From: JANOAR01 sp031411235
GTDB lineage: Bacteria; Verrucomicrobiota; Verrucomicrobiia; Verrucomicrobiales; Verrucomicrobiaceae
DNA: 13,198 bases
NCBI GenBank assembly: GCA_031411235.1
Contig: JANOAR010000141.1
Coordinates: 1 to 13,198, forward strand
Reading direction: 5' to 3'
Made by a program: the position numbers and the translations under genes. Of this stretch, positions 6,235 to 13,198 are shown one piece after another (positions within the stretch are counted from its first letter, which is position 1; each line of letters begins with the position of its first letter). The notes below the pieces were generated by a model. The model did not search any database. It was not told where the DNA came from and was given only the letters and a program-made list of their open reading frames with translations.

Positions 6235-8808
6235 TCATTTCGCCTTCATTGCGCCCAACACATCCAACTCGTGGATAGACCAGAATAGGCCTTTCACTTC
6301 GCCGGTTTGCGTGATGCGGATGAACTTGGTTTTGGCGGCTTTGGGGAGCAGGAACTCGCTATTGCCTCGCTCGCCGTTGCCTTGCAGCACGGGCTTGTCC
6401 CACTCGGTGCCGTTCAGCGATAGCTCGATTTTATAGCCGCGTGGGTAGTCGTTTCGCGAGTTGCCGTTGTCGAGCACGAGGCCGGTGATGTCGGTGGCAG
6501 TGGGCAGTTCGATTTGCAGCCACATGCCGGGGACTTGGGGAGTGTGGGTGTCCCAGCGTGTGGCGATGTCGCCGTCGATGGCTTTGATTAACTCTTTGGC
6601 ACCGTGGCTGGCGGTGAGCTTCCAGGCCTCGCGGTTGGGCAAGGATTGCGGTGAGCACTGGCGCAGTTCTTCGATGGTCCAGGGGGTGATGCGCTTGGAC
6701 AATTCGGCGCGTAGCTTTGCCACGTCGCGCTTGTCCACGAATTTGCCGTTGTTGCCGAAGGCCTTGCGGATGTAGCTCGTCACGTCGGCGATCCATTCGT
6801 CGTTGTTGGTGGCCATGGTCACCATGAGCGCTTCGTAGGTCTTGCCATTGATGGGGCCTGTGAGGCCGTTCATCATCACGCGGATGATGGCGTCGCCTTG
6901 CACGGCTGTCTTGGAGCCGGAGAGCGGTGGGGCGAGGGTGACGCCATCGCGCCCGGCGACGGGCATGCCGTTGCCGTCGAAGCCGTGGCAGGCGAAGCAC
7001 AACGAACGGAAAATATCTTGGCCCCGCTCAAGCACCTTCTTTTGATCATTGCTGAACTTGCCCGCGATCTTGGGATCCTCGACGAGCAGTTGTGCGCCGA
7101 TCTCGCGCACGCCCAGGCTGGTGCTGCCGAGGAGGGTGCTCTGGGCTTCGAGCTTCCAGTTGGGCCAATTGAAGTGCTTGGCGGTGAAGATCGTTTGCAG
7201 CACCACGGTCGGGTCTTTGTCGGTGTGCAGGGCTTTGATGTCGGGGATCAAGCTGGGGTCGTTTTTCTTCAGCAGCGCCTCGGCCACGCGGATGCCGTTG
7301 GCCCGCAGTTGCGGATGCTCATCCTTCATCGCCGTGCGAACGATTTCGGGCGTGAGGGCATCGAGGCCTTCGAGCGTCCACAGCGCGTGTAAGCGAGCGA
7401 GAGGGTTGGGGCTTTTTGCCGCTAACTCGATGAGCGTGGGTACGATGGATTTGTCGCCTTTCACAATGATCATGCGCTGGGCGGTATCGCGCCACCAGCC
7501 GTTCGGATGGGTGAAGTGCTGCACAAGCTGGGCGGCTGTCTGGCCGATCATCTTGGGCTGTGGGCCGGGCTTGAAGTCCTTGTGAACCAAGCGCCACACG
7601 CGCCCGCGCCCGACGTTGTGCTGCAAGCCGGTGGGCTCGATGGCGCTGCGCAAGTAGCTGCCGGGGCGCACCCAGTTGCCCTCCTGGATGATGCCGCGAT
7701 AGGCATCGACGATGTAGAGGCAGCCGTCGGGGCCGGTGGTCATATTGAGCGGGCGAAAGTTCGGGTCGCTGCTGCGGATGAACTCGGTCATCTGCGCTTC
7801 GTCGGGGTTCGCCACAGTGGTGATGCCGTCCTTCACTTCAACGGTGGCACGACGGATCAAACGACCAACGGGCTCGGGTAGAAACACATTGCCATAGAGT
7901 TCCTGCGGCAAGCGATCGCCGCGATACACGGTCTGGCCTGCGCAGCCGGTGAAGCGATTCAAACGCAAGTCCTCAGGCGAGTGAAAGCGCCCTGGGCCAC
8001 CCTGAAAATCGCCGAGCGCGACCAAGGGCCACACGGTATCGAACAACTCGCTCTTCTGCTGCTTCACATTGATGGCGGCGTAGAGGATGGGGGCTTGGTA
8101 GTTCCATAGCCCCTTCTCGCCGCCTGCGTTGCTCCACCACATTTTGCCATAGTCATCCTGGGCGAGGCCCCACTGGCCGCCGTTGGGCGCGGTGTTCTCT
8201 TTGAGCGCGGGCTGCGCCTCGCCATTCCAGCGCAGGCGATAGCCATTGTAGGTGGTGTAAATCCAGTTATCGAGACCCCACACAAGACCGCTCGGCTGGT
8301 GCTCCATATTGCCACCGCGTGGGCCGCCTGCATACCAAACGGACTGCGAATCGGACACGCCGTCGCCATTGGTATCGCGATGCAACGTGATGTCGTTGGT
8401 ATCCGTGAGGCCGATCAGCACGCGGTCATCGAGTGGCAAGACCATGCGCGGTAGCAGCACGTTATCGAGATACACGCTATGCTTGTCGAACACGCCATCA
8501 CCCTTGCTCGATTCATGCCTGGAGATGCGCGACTTCGGTTTCAACTCATCTGTGCCGTCGATGTCCTGCATGTAGGTGCGCATCTCGACGATGTACATTT
8601 TGCCATCACCATCGAAGGCGATAGCCACGGGTTCTTTAATGACAGGCTCACTGAGCACTAACTCCAGCGAGTAACCTTCCTGGAGTTGGATGGTCTTGAG
8701 TTCCTCCTCAGCGCTGAGTGGCTGGATGGGAAAGGTGTAGGTCGGCTTGGTCTGGGCGAAGACGGAACAAGCGAGAAGGCTGGCAGCAAGGATGAGGTGG
8801 CGAGTCAT
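6235..8808 (-). CDS. PVC-type heme-binding (CxxCH) dehydrogenase-like protein with discoidin-like C-terminus
   Basis: The product has 857 residues and starts with a signal peptide (MTRHLILAASLLACSVFAQ). Residues about 45-400 form the TIGR02604 'membrane-bound dehydrogenase' beta-propeller (EPVAIAFDGDGKMYIVEMRT, GGNMEHQPSGLVWGLDNWIY, PDGCLYIVDAYRGIIQEGNW), related to PQQ/glucose-dehydrogenase propellers. Residues about 426-546 are alpha-helical HEAT-like repeats. A cytochrome c domain follows with the heme motif Cys604-Phe-Ala-Cys607-His608, with downstream Met residues (VMMNGLTGP) as possible sixth ligands. Residues about 720-857 resemble an F5/8-type-C (discoidin) carbohydrate-binding domain (AIDGDIATRWDT, GYKIELSLNGTEWD, KFIRITQTG). 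The layout suggests a periplasmic sugar or alcohol dehydrogenase that passes electrons to heme c and is targeted to a glycan; this is inference, as the family is mostly uncharacterised. It is 46 bp after the 2OG oxygenase gene and 93 bp before the DUF1348 gene. No clear ribosome binding site. Confidence 0.93.
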   Translation of the reverse strand: MTRHLILAASLLACSVFAQTKPTYTFPIQPLSAEEELKTIQLQEGYSLELVLSEPVIKEPVAIAFDGDGKMYIVEMRTYMQDIDGTDELKPKSRISRHESSKGDGVFDKHSVYLDNVLLPRMVLPLDDRVLIGLTDTNDITLHRDTNGDGVSDSQSVWYAGGPRGGNMEHQPSGLVWGLDNWIYTTYNGYRLRWNGEAQPALKENTAPNGGQWGLAQDDYGKMWWSNAGGEKGLWNYQAPILYAAINVKQQKSELFDTVWPLVALGDFQGGPGRFHSPEDLRLNRFTGCAGQTVYRGDRLPQELYGNVFLPEPVGRLIRRATVEVKDGITTVANPDEAQMTEFIRSSDPNFRPLNMTTGPDGCLYIVDAYRGIIQEGNWVRPGSYLRSAIEPTGLQHNVGRGRVWRLVHKDFKPGPQPKMIGQTAAQLVQHFTHPNGWWRDTAQRMIIVKGDKSIVPTLIELAAKSPNPLARLHALWTLEGLDALTPEIVRTAMKDEHPQLRANGIRVAEALLKKNDPSLIPDIKALHTDKDPTVVLQTIFTAKHFNWPNWKLEAQSTLLGSTSLGVREIGAQLLVEDPKIAGKFSNDQKKVLERGQDIFRSLCFACHGFDGNGMPVAGRDGVTLAPPLSGSKTAVQGDAIIRVMMNGLTGPINGKTYEALMVTMATNNDEWIADVTSYIRKAFGNNGKFVDKRDVAKLRAELSKRITPWTIEELRQCSPQSLPNREAWKLTASHGAKELIKAIDGDIATRWDTHTPQVPGMWLQIELPTATDITGLVLDNGNSRNDYPRGYKIELSLNGTEWDKPVLQGNGERGNSEFLLPKAAKTKFIRITQTGEVKGLFWSIHELDVLGAMKAK

Positions 8809-8854
8809 TGGGGGCCGCAGGAGTCGTCATCTGCGGAAGGTGTCTTTCAACGAC

Positions 8855-9451
8855 TCACCGCTGACGAAACCACCCCGTGATGCTCATGCGCGTCTTCTTC
8901 GCAGGCAGCACCTCGTGCCAGAAGTCTCCGGCCATGAAACACACCAGCGTGCCCATGCGCGGCTCGATCAAGATGAACGCGCCAGCCTTGTCTCCTGAGG
9001 TCGTCCACAGCTTCAGTTCCCCGCCATCGCCGGGCTGCCAGTTCGGATTCAAATAGAGAATCGTCGTCACGATGCGATCACTCGTACCAGCGTGGCGATC
9101 CAAGTGCGCCTTGTAGAAAGCGCCTTCGGGATAGATGGCGAAGTGGCCTTCATACTCGAACAAGCCGAGGAAGAACCGCTGATTCAGCGCCAGCCGCAGC
9201 AGTTCCAGCTTCGCCAAATAGACGACTTGCTCCACGGATGCCGCATCGTTTTGCAGCCACATCACCTGATCGCGGCGGATGTCGTCACGAACCTCCAGGT
9301 TTAATCCACGCCCCACGCCCGCCCGCTTAAACTCGCCCTTTTCGCACGCCTTCTCACACTCCTCCCTCAAGCGGAGCGAATCGACAGCGCCCATACATCC
9401 CGGCATCGACGCCCAGCCCTGTAAATCCATAGCGTTCAGGAGATCGATCAT
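8855..9451 (-). CDS. 2-oxoglutarate/Fe(II)-dependent oxygenase (prolyl-4-hydroxylase/SM-20-like)
   Basis: The product has 198 residues from the ATG at 9451; the open frame continues to 9601, but that extension overlaps the sulfatase gene and has no family similarity. The double-stranded beta-helix core is complete. The iron ligands are His116-x-Asp118 (in FYKAHLDRHAGTSDRIVTT) and His179 (FMAGDFWHEVLP), and Arg188 (KKTRMSITGWFRQR) would bind the 2-oxoglutarate carboxylate. The strand ILYLNPNWQPGDGGELKLW is characteristic of the SM-20/EGL-9-like prolyl hydroxylase group. Such enzymes hydroxylate a protein side chain or small molecule using O2 and 2-oxoglutarate. There is no signal peptide, so it is probably cytoplasmic, which contrasts with the exported neighbours. 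It starts 46 bp after the sulfatase and ends 46 bp before the heme protein gene. The substrate is unknown. Confidence 0.92.
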   Translation of the reverse strand: MIDLLNAMDLQGWASMPGCMGAVDSLRLREECEKACEKGEFKRAGVGRGLNLEVRDDIRRDQVMWLQNDAASVEQVVYLAKLELLRLALNQRFFLGLFEYEGHFAIYPEGAFYKAHLDRHAGTSDRIVTTILYLNPNWQPGDGGELKLWTTSGDKAGAFILIEPRMGTLVCFMAGDFWHEVLPAKKTRMSITGWFRQR

Positions 9452-9497
9452 TCGCCTACAAGCGAGAGCGCCGGAACAATAGCCAGACAAATCGCCA

Positions 9498-10817
9498 CTA
9501 CTTTGGCGGGCCTTTGCCTTTGGCACGGCGCTGCGGCACATCGCCGCGTTCGAGTGCGGCATAGGCCTGCTCGCCCAGACCTGAGCGGATGTGCGCTTCA
9601 AGTTCGCGTTGGAGTTGAGCCGCGATCTCGGGCTTCTGTTTTGAGATGTCGCGAGTTTCGCCGAGATCGTTCTTCAGGTCGAAAAGCAAGCCCTCCTTCG
9701 TGTCCCAGAAGTAGAGCAGCTTGTAGTCGCCTTTGCGGATCGCGGACTGCGGATGCGCGACTTCAACAGCTTGATGCCAGACGAATCGGTCGATGGGCCG
9801 CAGCACAGGCTCCCTGCCTCCGCTGAGCAAAAGCGGCTTCCAACTGCCGCCCTCGACACCCTTCGGCAAGGCGAAGCCCGGTGAAGCGAAATCGAGCACC
9901 GTGGCCGTGAGGTCGTAGCTGATGACGGGCGTGTCGCAGCGCGTACCGGGCTTAACGCCGTGCCCGCGAACGATGAGCGGCTCGCGGATGCCACCTTCAC
10001 CGAGATCGCCTTTGCCACCGTTGAGGATCTCCGTGCGGCCACCGTTGTCAGAGGTGTAGATGACGAGCGTTTCATCAGCGATGCCGAGTTCGTCGAGCTT
10101 CTGCAAGACCTCGCCGATGCAGGTGTCGAGATCCTCCGTCATCGCCGCGACCACCGCGCGGTCTTCACGTCCACCGCCAGCACTGAGGCTCGCATACTTC
10201 TTTAGCGTCGAGGCCAAGGCCTGCGGCTTCTGATGCACAGCGTAGTAGCTGAGTTGCAGATAGAACGGATGCCCGCTCTTCACCTGCGCCTCCATAAAGG
10301 CCTTCGCCCGCCGCGTGATGCTGAAGGACTGCTTCGGATCATTAGGATCAGTCGTGTCGCCGTCCTCGTTCGTCGTAATGCCATCACTCGCATCATAGCC
10401 CATCGACTCCGGCGTATGAAACCACTGCCACTTGCCGAAGTGCGCCGCCCGGTAGTTACCCTCGGCTTTCTTGAGCGTGTTCACGAGCGAATCCGTCACC
10501 GGCGCGCTCCAGTTCCGCGATGACTTGTTCGGCGCATTGAGCGTCGTCGTCGTGCGCCCCATCTGGATCGACGCCCGCGAGCACTCGCATTTGCAATGCG
10601 CCGCGTAAGCCTGCGAAAACGTCATCCCCTGCGCTGCCAGCTTCTCCAGGTTCGGCGTCTTGAACACCGAGCTACCGCTCTGCGGTTCGTCCGCTTTCAT
10701 GCGCACCGAAGTGCCATTCCACGATTGGTCATCCGCGAGGATGAACAGGATGTTCGGAGCCTTCGCACACACGAACGAGGTGATACCAAACAGTGAGGCT
10801 AAGATGATTGCTTTCAT
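9498..10817 (-). CDS. Secreted sulfatase (alkaline phosphatase superfamily) with variant CxCxR motif
   Basis: The product has 439 residues with a signal peptide (MKAIILASLFGITSFVCA). The type I sulfatase fold is clear: PNILFILADDQSW (metal ligands Asp29, Asp30), TPNLEKLAAQGMTFSQAYAA, HFGKW (Lys129), YYAVHQKP (His195) and YTSDNGG (Asp257, Asn258), then GDLGEGGIREPLIVRG. These enzymes hydrolyse sulfate esters using a formylglycine made from Cys or Ser in C/S-x-P/A-x-R. Here the stretch reads HCKCECSRASIQMGR. Counting back from Arg81, Cys77 is the residue to be modified, but the P/A position is Cys79. Whether it is still matured is open. No maturase is in the window. The ATG at 10817 has GGGAG nine bases upstream. 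It is 52 bp after the YHYH gene. Exported; likely removes sulfate from a polysaccharide or glycoconjugate. Confidence 0.93.
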   Translation of the reverse strand: MKAIILASLFGITSFVCAKAPNILFILADDQSWNGTSVRMKADEPQSGSSVFKTPNLEKLAAQGMTFSQAYAAHCKCECSRASIQMGRTTTTLNAPNKSSRNWSAPVTDSLVNTLKKAEGNYRAAHFGKWQWFHTPESMGYDASDGITTNEDGDTTDPNDPKQSFSITRRAKAFMEAQVKSGHPFYLQLSYYAVHQKPQALASTLKKYASLSAGGGREDRAVVAAMTEDLDTCIGEVLQKLDELGIADETLVIYTSDNGGRTEILNGGKGDLGEGGIREPLIVRGHGVKPGTRCDTPVISYDLTATVLDFASPGFALPKGVEGGSWKPLLLSGGREPVLRPIDRFVWHQAVEVAHPQSAIRKGDYKLLYFWDTKEGLLFDLKNDLGETRDISKQKPEIAAQLQRELEAHIRSGLGEQAYAALERGDVPQRRAKGKGPPK

Positions 10818-10826
10818 TTAATGGGG

Positions 10827-10831
10827 CTCCC
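10827..10831 (-). promoter_or_regulatory. Ribosome binding site of the sulfatase
   Basis: On the minus strand GGGAG lies nine bases before the sulfatase ATG (10815-10817), supporting this start within the 52-bp gap. Confidence 0.55.
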
Positions 10832-10869
10832 ATCACATCTAAATCAGGCTTCGTGTTCCAGCGTGGCTT

Positions 10870-12570
10870 TCACTCAGACTTCTTTGCCCCATTTCCCCCA
10901 GCACTGCCCTTGCTGGTGTAAACGACACGGAGTGATGAACTCGCGAGCACCTTGCCCTTCATTGCGGCGAGCAGCACCTCGCGATTCACCTCGCGCGGTG
11001 ATTGCGTGAAGTTCAAAGGCGAGGACAAGGCGTAAAGCGTGAGCACATAAGTCTTGGCTCCTGGGCCTTTCGAGTGCGGTGGTTCATAGCCGACTGCGCC
11101 TTTGAAGCCGGTGCCCAGCTTGCCCACGGACTGCGAGTTTTTGGGAAGGCTGGTGATGTTCGCCGGGATGTCATAGACCGTCCAATACCACTTCTTGTCA
11201 CCGCCTGGAACGACGTGATCCATGATCAACGCATAACTCTGAGTCGATGCTGGTGCTCCCGTCCATTCCAGGGGCGGACTGATGCCATCACCATCGCCAG
11301 TGAACTCGGTGGGCAGGGTCTTGAGGTCTTCAACGACGGGACTGTTGAGGGTCAATTTGCCGTCACTGCTGCGCGGTTGATCTGGCAGGGCGACAAAGGC
11401 TTGCTGCCTGTCTCCGCGACCACCACCGCCCGCGTTCTTCATGTCTTCACGCGCTGGAGGCTCTTCGCCTGGACGCCTGCCTGGGCCGCCAGCGCCTTTG
11501 CCGTTTGGCTCACCTTGGCCGCGCGGTGGAGGGCCGCCACCACCGCCCTGGCGTGCGGTGTAGGTTTCCTTCGTGACGCCCTCGCGCCCCTTGTCGAACT
11601 CAAAGGGATAGCTGCCGCCCGCTCCGACGGTGTAGGCGATGCTGCGCTTGTCACCATTCAACGAGTAACTGAGCTTGTAGCTGTCCCTGCTGGTGCTCTC
11701 GAAGCTCGTGATCTCCGCTCCACGCAGCGCTGGCAATGCTGGACGCACCGGGTTGGCTCGCGGCTGCGGATCCACCTGCCCATTCGCCTCGACGACCTCG
11801 CCATGGAAGCCGCCAATGACATACGGATACTTCATCGACGCATGATAATGGTAGCCGCCGGGCGATTCGTGGCCGTGGCATTCATCGAGCTGGCCCACTT
11901 GCGTGCCATCGGGCTCCGTGAGGCCGTAGATCGGATAACCATCGAGCGCATACGCCACTGGCATCCCCTTCCCCGCCTGCGTCTGCAAATGCAGCGGCGT
12001 GATGTGGTAGTGGTAATCATCCGCTCGACCGCAATGCCCGCCCCATTGATCCAGCTCACCAATCTCCTGCGACACTTCACCGCGATTGTTCTGGGGGTTA
12101 AAGATCGGGATGCCATTCACCGCCAGCGCGATGGCTCCACGCAGGAAGCGACCTTTGATCAGCGCTGGCTCCTTCGCAGGCACGGGCTTCAGCGGGATGC
12201 GCCATGCATTGTCTTCAAAGTAGTTCTGCGGCAGCGGCACCTGCTGCTGCCACGCCGTGATGCCGACCATCATGCTATGATCCGGCAGCCCGTTTGAACC
12301 GACATAGAGATACTCGCCATCCGCCCGCAGATCGAGCCGGGTAAAAGGCAGAAAAGCCTTCGCCGTGGCGGGTGCATCCGCCGCATTGGCCACGGCAGCA
12401 GCAGCGAGTTGCAGTGTCGATGCCGTGGAGGCCACTTGAGTGTGATCACGCTGCCATTCCTCCAAAATATGTGCCCGCAGTGTCTCGCGTTCGGAGGGAT
12501 CATCGGTGGCCTTCCAAGAGTGCGCGGAAAGGCTGGTCGTGAGCAGAAGAAGAGCGGAGAGTAGTTTCAT
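10870..12570 (-). CDS. Secreted YHYH domain-PEBP fusion protein
   Basis: The product has 566 residues from the ATG at 12570; a GTG at 12588 in the same frame is less likely because the ATG opens a clean signal peptide (MKLLSALLLLTTSLSAHS). The YHYH domain (PF14240) lies at about 85-262: VNGIPIFNP, GGHCGRADDYHYHITPLHLQ, YALDGYPIYG, then ECHGHESPGGYHYHASMKYP, so the YHYH tetrad occurs twice (186-189 and 240-243). A spacer region leads into a Gly/Pro/Arg-rich linker (about 341-387, PPPRGQGEPNGKGAGG). The C-terminus (about 405-555) is a PEBP / YbhB-YbcL domain: DGDGISPPLEWTGAP, YALIMDHVVPGG, WTVYDIPANITSLP, GYEPPHSKGPGAKTYVLTLY. YHYH function is unknown; its histidines suggest metal binding. PEBP proteins bind phospholipid or small anions. 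Likely periplasmic or surface. Follows a strong hairpin and leads the downstream run, so it may begin the operon. Confidence 0.92.
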   Translation of the reverse strand: MKLLSALLLLTTSLSAHSWKATDDPSERETLRAHILEEWQRDHTQVASTASTLQLAAAAVANAADAPATAKAFLPFTRLDLRADGEYLYVGSNGLPDHSMMVGITAWQQQVPLPQNYFEDNAWRIPLKPVPAKEPALIKGRFLRGAIALAVNGIPIFNPQNNRGEVSQEIGELDQWGGHCGRADDYHYHITPLHLQTQAGKGMPVAYALDGYPIYGLTEPDGTQVGQLDECHGHESPGGYHYHASMKYPYVIGGFHGEVVEANGQVDPQPRANPVRPALPALRGAEITSFESTSRDSYKLSYSLNGDKRSIAYTVGAGGSYPFEFDKGREGVTKETYTARQGGGGGPPPRGQGEPNGKGAGGPGRRPGEEPPAREDMKNAGGGGRGDRQQAFVALPDQPRSSDGKLTLNSPVVEDLKTLPTEFTGDGDGISPPLEWTGAPASTQSYALIMDHVVPGGDKKWYWTVYDIPANITSLPKNSQSVGKLGTGFKGAVGYEPPHSKGPGAKTYVLTLYALSSPLNFTQSPREVNREVLLAAMKGKVLASSSLRVVYTSKGSAGGNGAKKSE

Positions 12571-12651
12571 GGCGCGGACTCTAACCACAGGCGAGTCAGA
12601 ATGGCTTCAGTGTTTCGGCAGAAATTTGTCAGGATTGTGTAGAGACTGGTG

Positions 12652-12698
12652 CCATGAACTTGAGCGCCGCTTCAGGAAGCGGCGCTCAAGTTCAATGG
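12652..12698. terminator. Strong hairpin: 19-bp perfect inverted repeat
   Basis: The arms TGAACTTGAGCGCCGCTTC (12655-12673) and its exact reverse complement (12676-12694) are separated by only AG, so a folded RNA would open the last C-G to give a 4-base loop. Allowing one bulged A (12695), three more pairs (CCA/TGG) extend the stem. It lies 29 bp after the DUF1553 stop and 85 bp before the YHYH start. Position and strength fit a transcription terminator, but neither strand has a T-run after it, so it may be a Rho-assisted or transcript-protecting hairpin, or a dispersed palindromic repeat. Confidence 0.6.
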
Positions 12699-12723
12699 GG
12701 TCTAGCAGTCGAAATCCTTCTTC

Positions 12724-13198
12724 CTAATCCACGAAGGAAAACTCGTTCAGATTGAAGATCACGCGGCAAGTATTCTCCAAGCCATCGCGCTGGGCGTAGT
12801 CGAGGAGAGGGGCGAGTTCGTCCGCTGTGGGTAGGCGTGTGATGGCTAGCGCAAAGGCACGCTGCACCTGGGCTTCCAGGCCGCTGGCTTCCTGCGCGAC
12901 GCGTGCGGCGAAGTGCTTGGCCATCGCGACACAGAGGCCATTGTTCATCATCGCTAGGGCTTGCAACGGGCTGAGGGATTCGTTGCGTTTGTCCACCCGC
13001 ATGGAGGGGTCGGCGCAGTCCATCACCGTCATGAAGGGCTGCTGCTGGCTGCGCACGATGAAGCGGTAGATGCTGCGGCGATGGCTCTTGGGGTCTTCGG
13101 GATCGTGCAGATGGTACTCGTAGTGCGGGCTGTGCTGCGGCTTGTCGATGATGAAGTCCTGGAAGCTCGCGCCGCCCATGCTGAGATCCAGTTTTCCA
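12724..13198 (-). CDS. DUF1553 (planctomycete PSD1-type) protein, C-terminal part
   Basis: The last 157 codons of a larger gene, entering from the window edge. The frame is open to 13198 and reads GKLDLSMGGASFQDF before the first internal Met, so the gene is not starting here. RRSIYRFIVRSQQQPFMTVM, then DCADPSMRVDKRNESLSPLQ and ALAMMNNGLCVAMAKHFA are the conserved DUF1553 (PF07587) C-terminal features. The tail TRLPTADELAPLLDYAQ and VIFNLNEFSFVD is the usual end of the family. In whole proteins DUF1553 is preceded by DUF1549 and often a cytochrome c (PSCyt1) domain, all exported, and genes of this type commonly pair with DUF1501 proteins. Here the next gene is instead the YHYH fusion, beyond a strong hairpin. 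Function unknown, suspected in extracellular polysaccharide metabolism. The assignment to the family is firm; the domain makeup upstream is outside the window. Confidence 0.92.
   Translation of the reverse strand, partial: GKLDLSMGGASFQDFIIDKPQHSPHYEYHLHDPEDPKSHRRSIYRFIVRSQQQPFMTVMDCADPSMRVDKRNESLSPLQALAMMNNGLCVAMAKHFAARVAQEASGLEAQVQRAFALAITRLPTADELAPLLDYAQRDGLENTCRVIFNLNEFSFVD

Noticed and set aside
9452..9601. Upstream extension of the 2OG oxygenase frame
   Set aside because: It overlaps the end of the sulfatase gene and has no similarity to the oxygenase family.
10570..10596. Cys-rich stretch C-K-C-E-C as a possible heme or metal-cluster motif
   Set aside because: It has no CxxCH and lies exactly where the sulfatase catalytic motif belongs.
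11400..11560. Low-complexity Gly/Pro-rich coding stretch as a possible repeat array or frameshift
   Set aside because: The frame stays open, with clear domains before and after; it reads as an interdomain linker.
11002..12297. 431-codon plus-strand frame opposite the YHYH-PEBP gene
   Set aside because: Shadow frame with no family similarity, fully explained by the real gene on the minus strand.

Overview
The window looks like a chromosomal piece of a PVC-superphylum bacterium, most likely a Verrucomicrobiota member (Verrucomicrobiales-like), less likely a planctomycete. This rests on the protein families: a DUF1553 protein end, a TIGR02604/CxxCH PVC-type heme-binding protein, tandem DUF1080 domains, a YHYH protein, a secreted FAD-dependent oxidoreductase and a sulfatase. 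The DNA is GC-rich, so long mirror frames lie opposite almost every gene. I saw no transposase, integrase, CRISPR array, tRNA or rRNA, and no intact gene is visibly frameshifted.

Left end (1-2472). A group-4 (ECF-type) sigma factor reads leftward. Its last 11 bases overlap the start of a second gene, cut by the window edge, that has the look of a membrane-anchored anti-sigma factor. Reading the other way across a 126-bp divergent region is a secreted protein with two DUF1080 (3-keto-disaccharide hydrolase) domains. That region holds a 10-bp palindrome and a perfect 7-bp-stem inverted repeat.

Middle and right (2675-13198). Everything else is on the minus strand. In transcription order it runs: the C-terminal part of a DUF1553 protein; a strong 19-bp perfect hairpin; a YHYH-PEBP fusion protein; a sulfatase; a 2OG-Fe(II) oxygenase; a PVC-type heme c protein with a discoidin-like tail; a DUF1348 (NTF2-like) protein; a FAD-dependent oxidoreductase; and a YkuD L,D-transpeptidase lipoprotein. 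Spacings from YHYH to the FAD gene are 52, 46, 46 and 93 bp and then a 4-base overlap, so the five-to-six-gene run could be one transcript. The L,D-transpeptidase, 96 bp further on, may be separate.

Working together (inference). Most products carry signal peptides or a lipobox and would act in the periplasm or at the surface. Sulfatase, DUF1080 hydrolase, FAD oxidoreductase and heme protein are the gene types PVC bacteria use in breaking down sulfated or complex glycans. The 2OG oxygenase and DUF1348 protein have no export signal and are probably cytoplasmic. No substrate can be named from sequence. The most notable points are a sulfatase active-site motif with cysteine in place of proline/alanine (Cys-Glu-Cys-Ser-Arg), the YHYH-PEBP fusion with a Gly/Pro linker, and the FAD enzyme with an SLH-like segment and a calcium-type Asp-rich tail.
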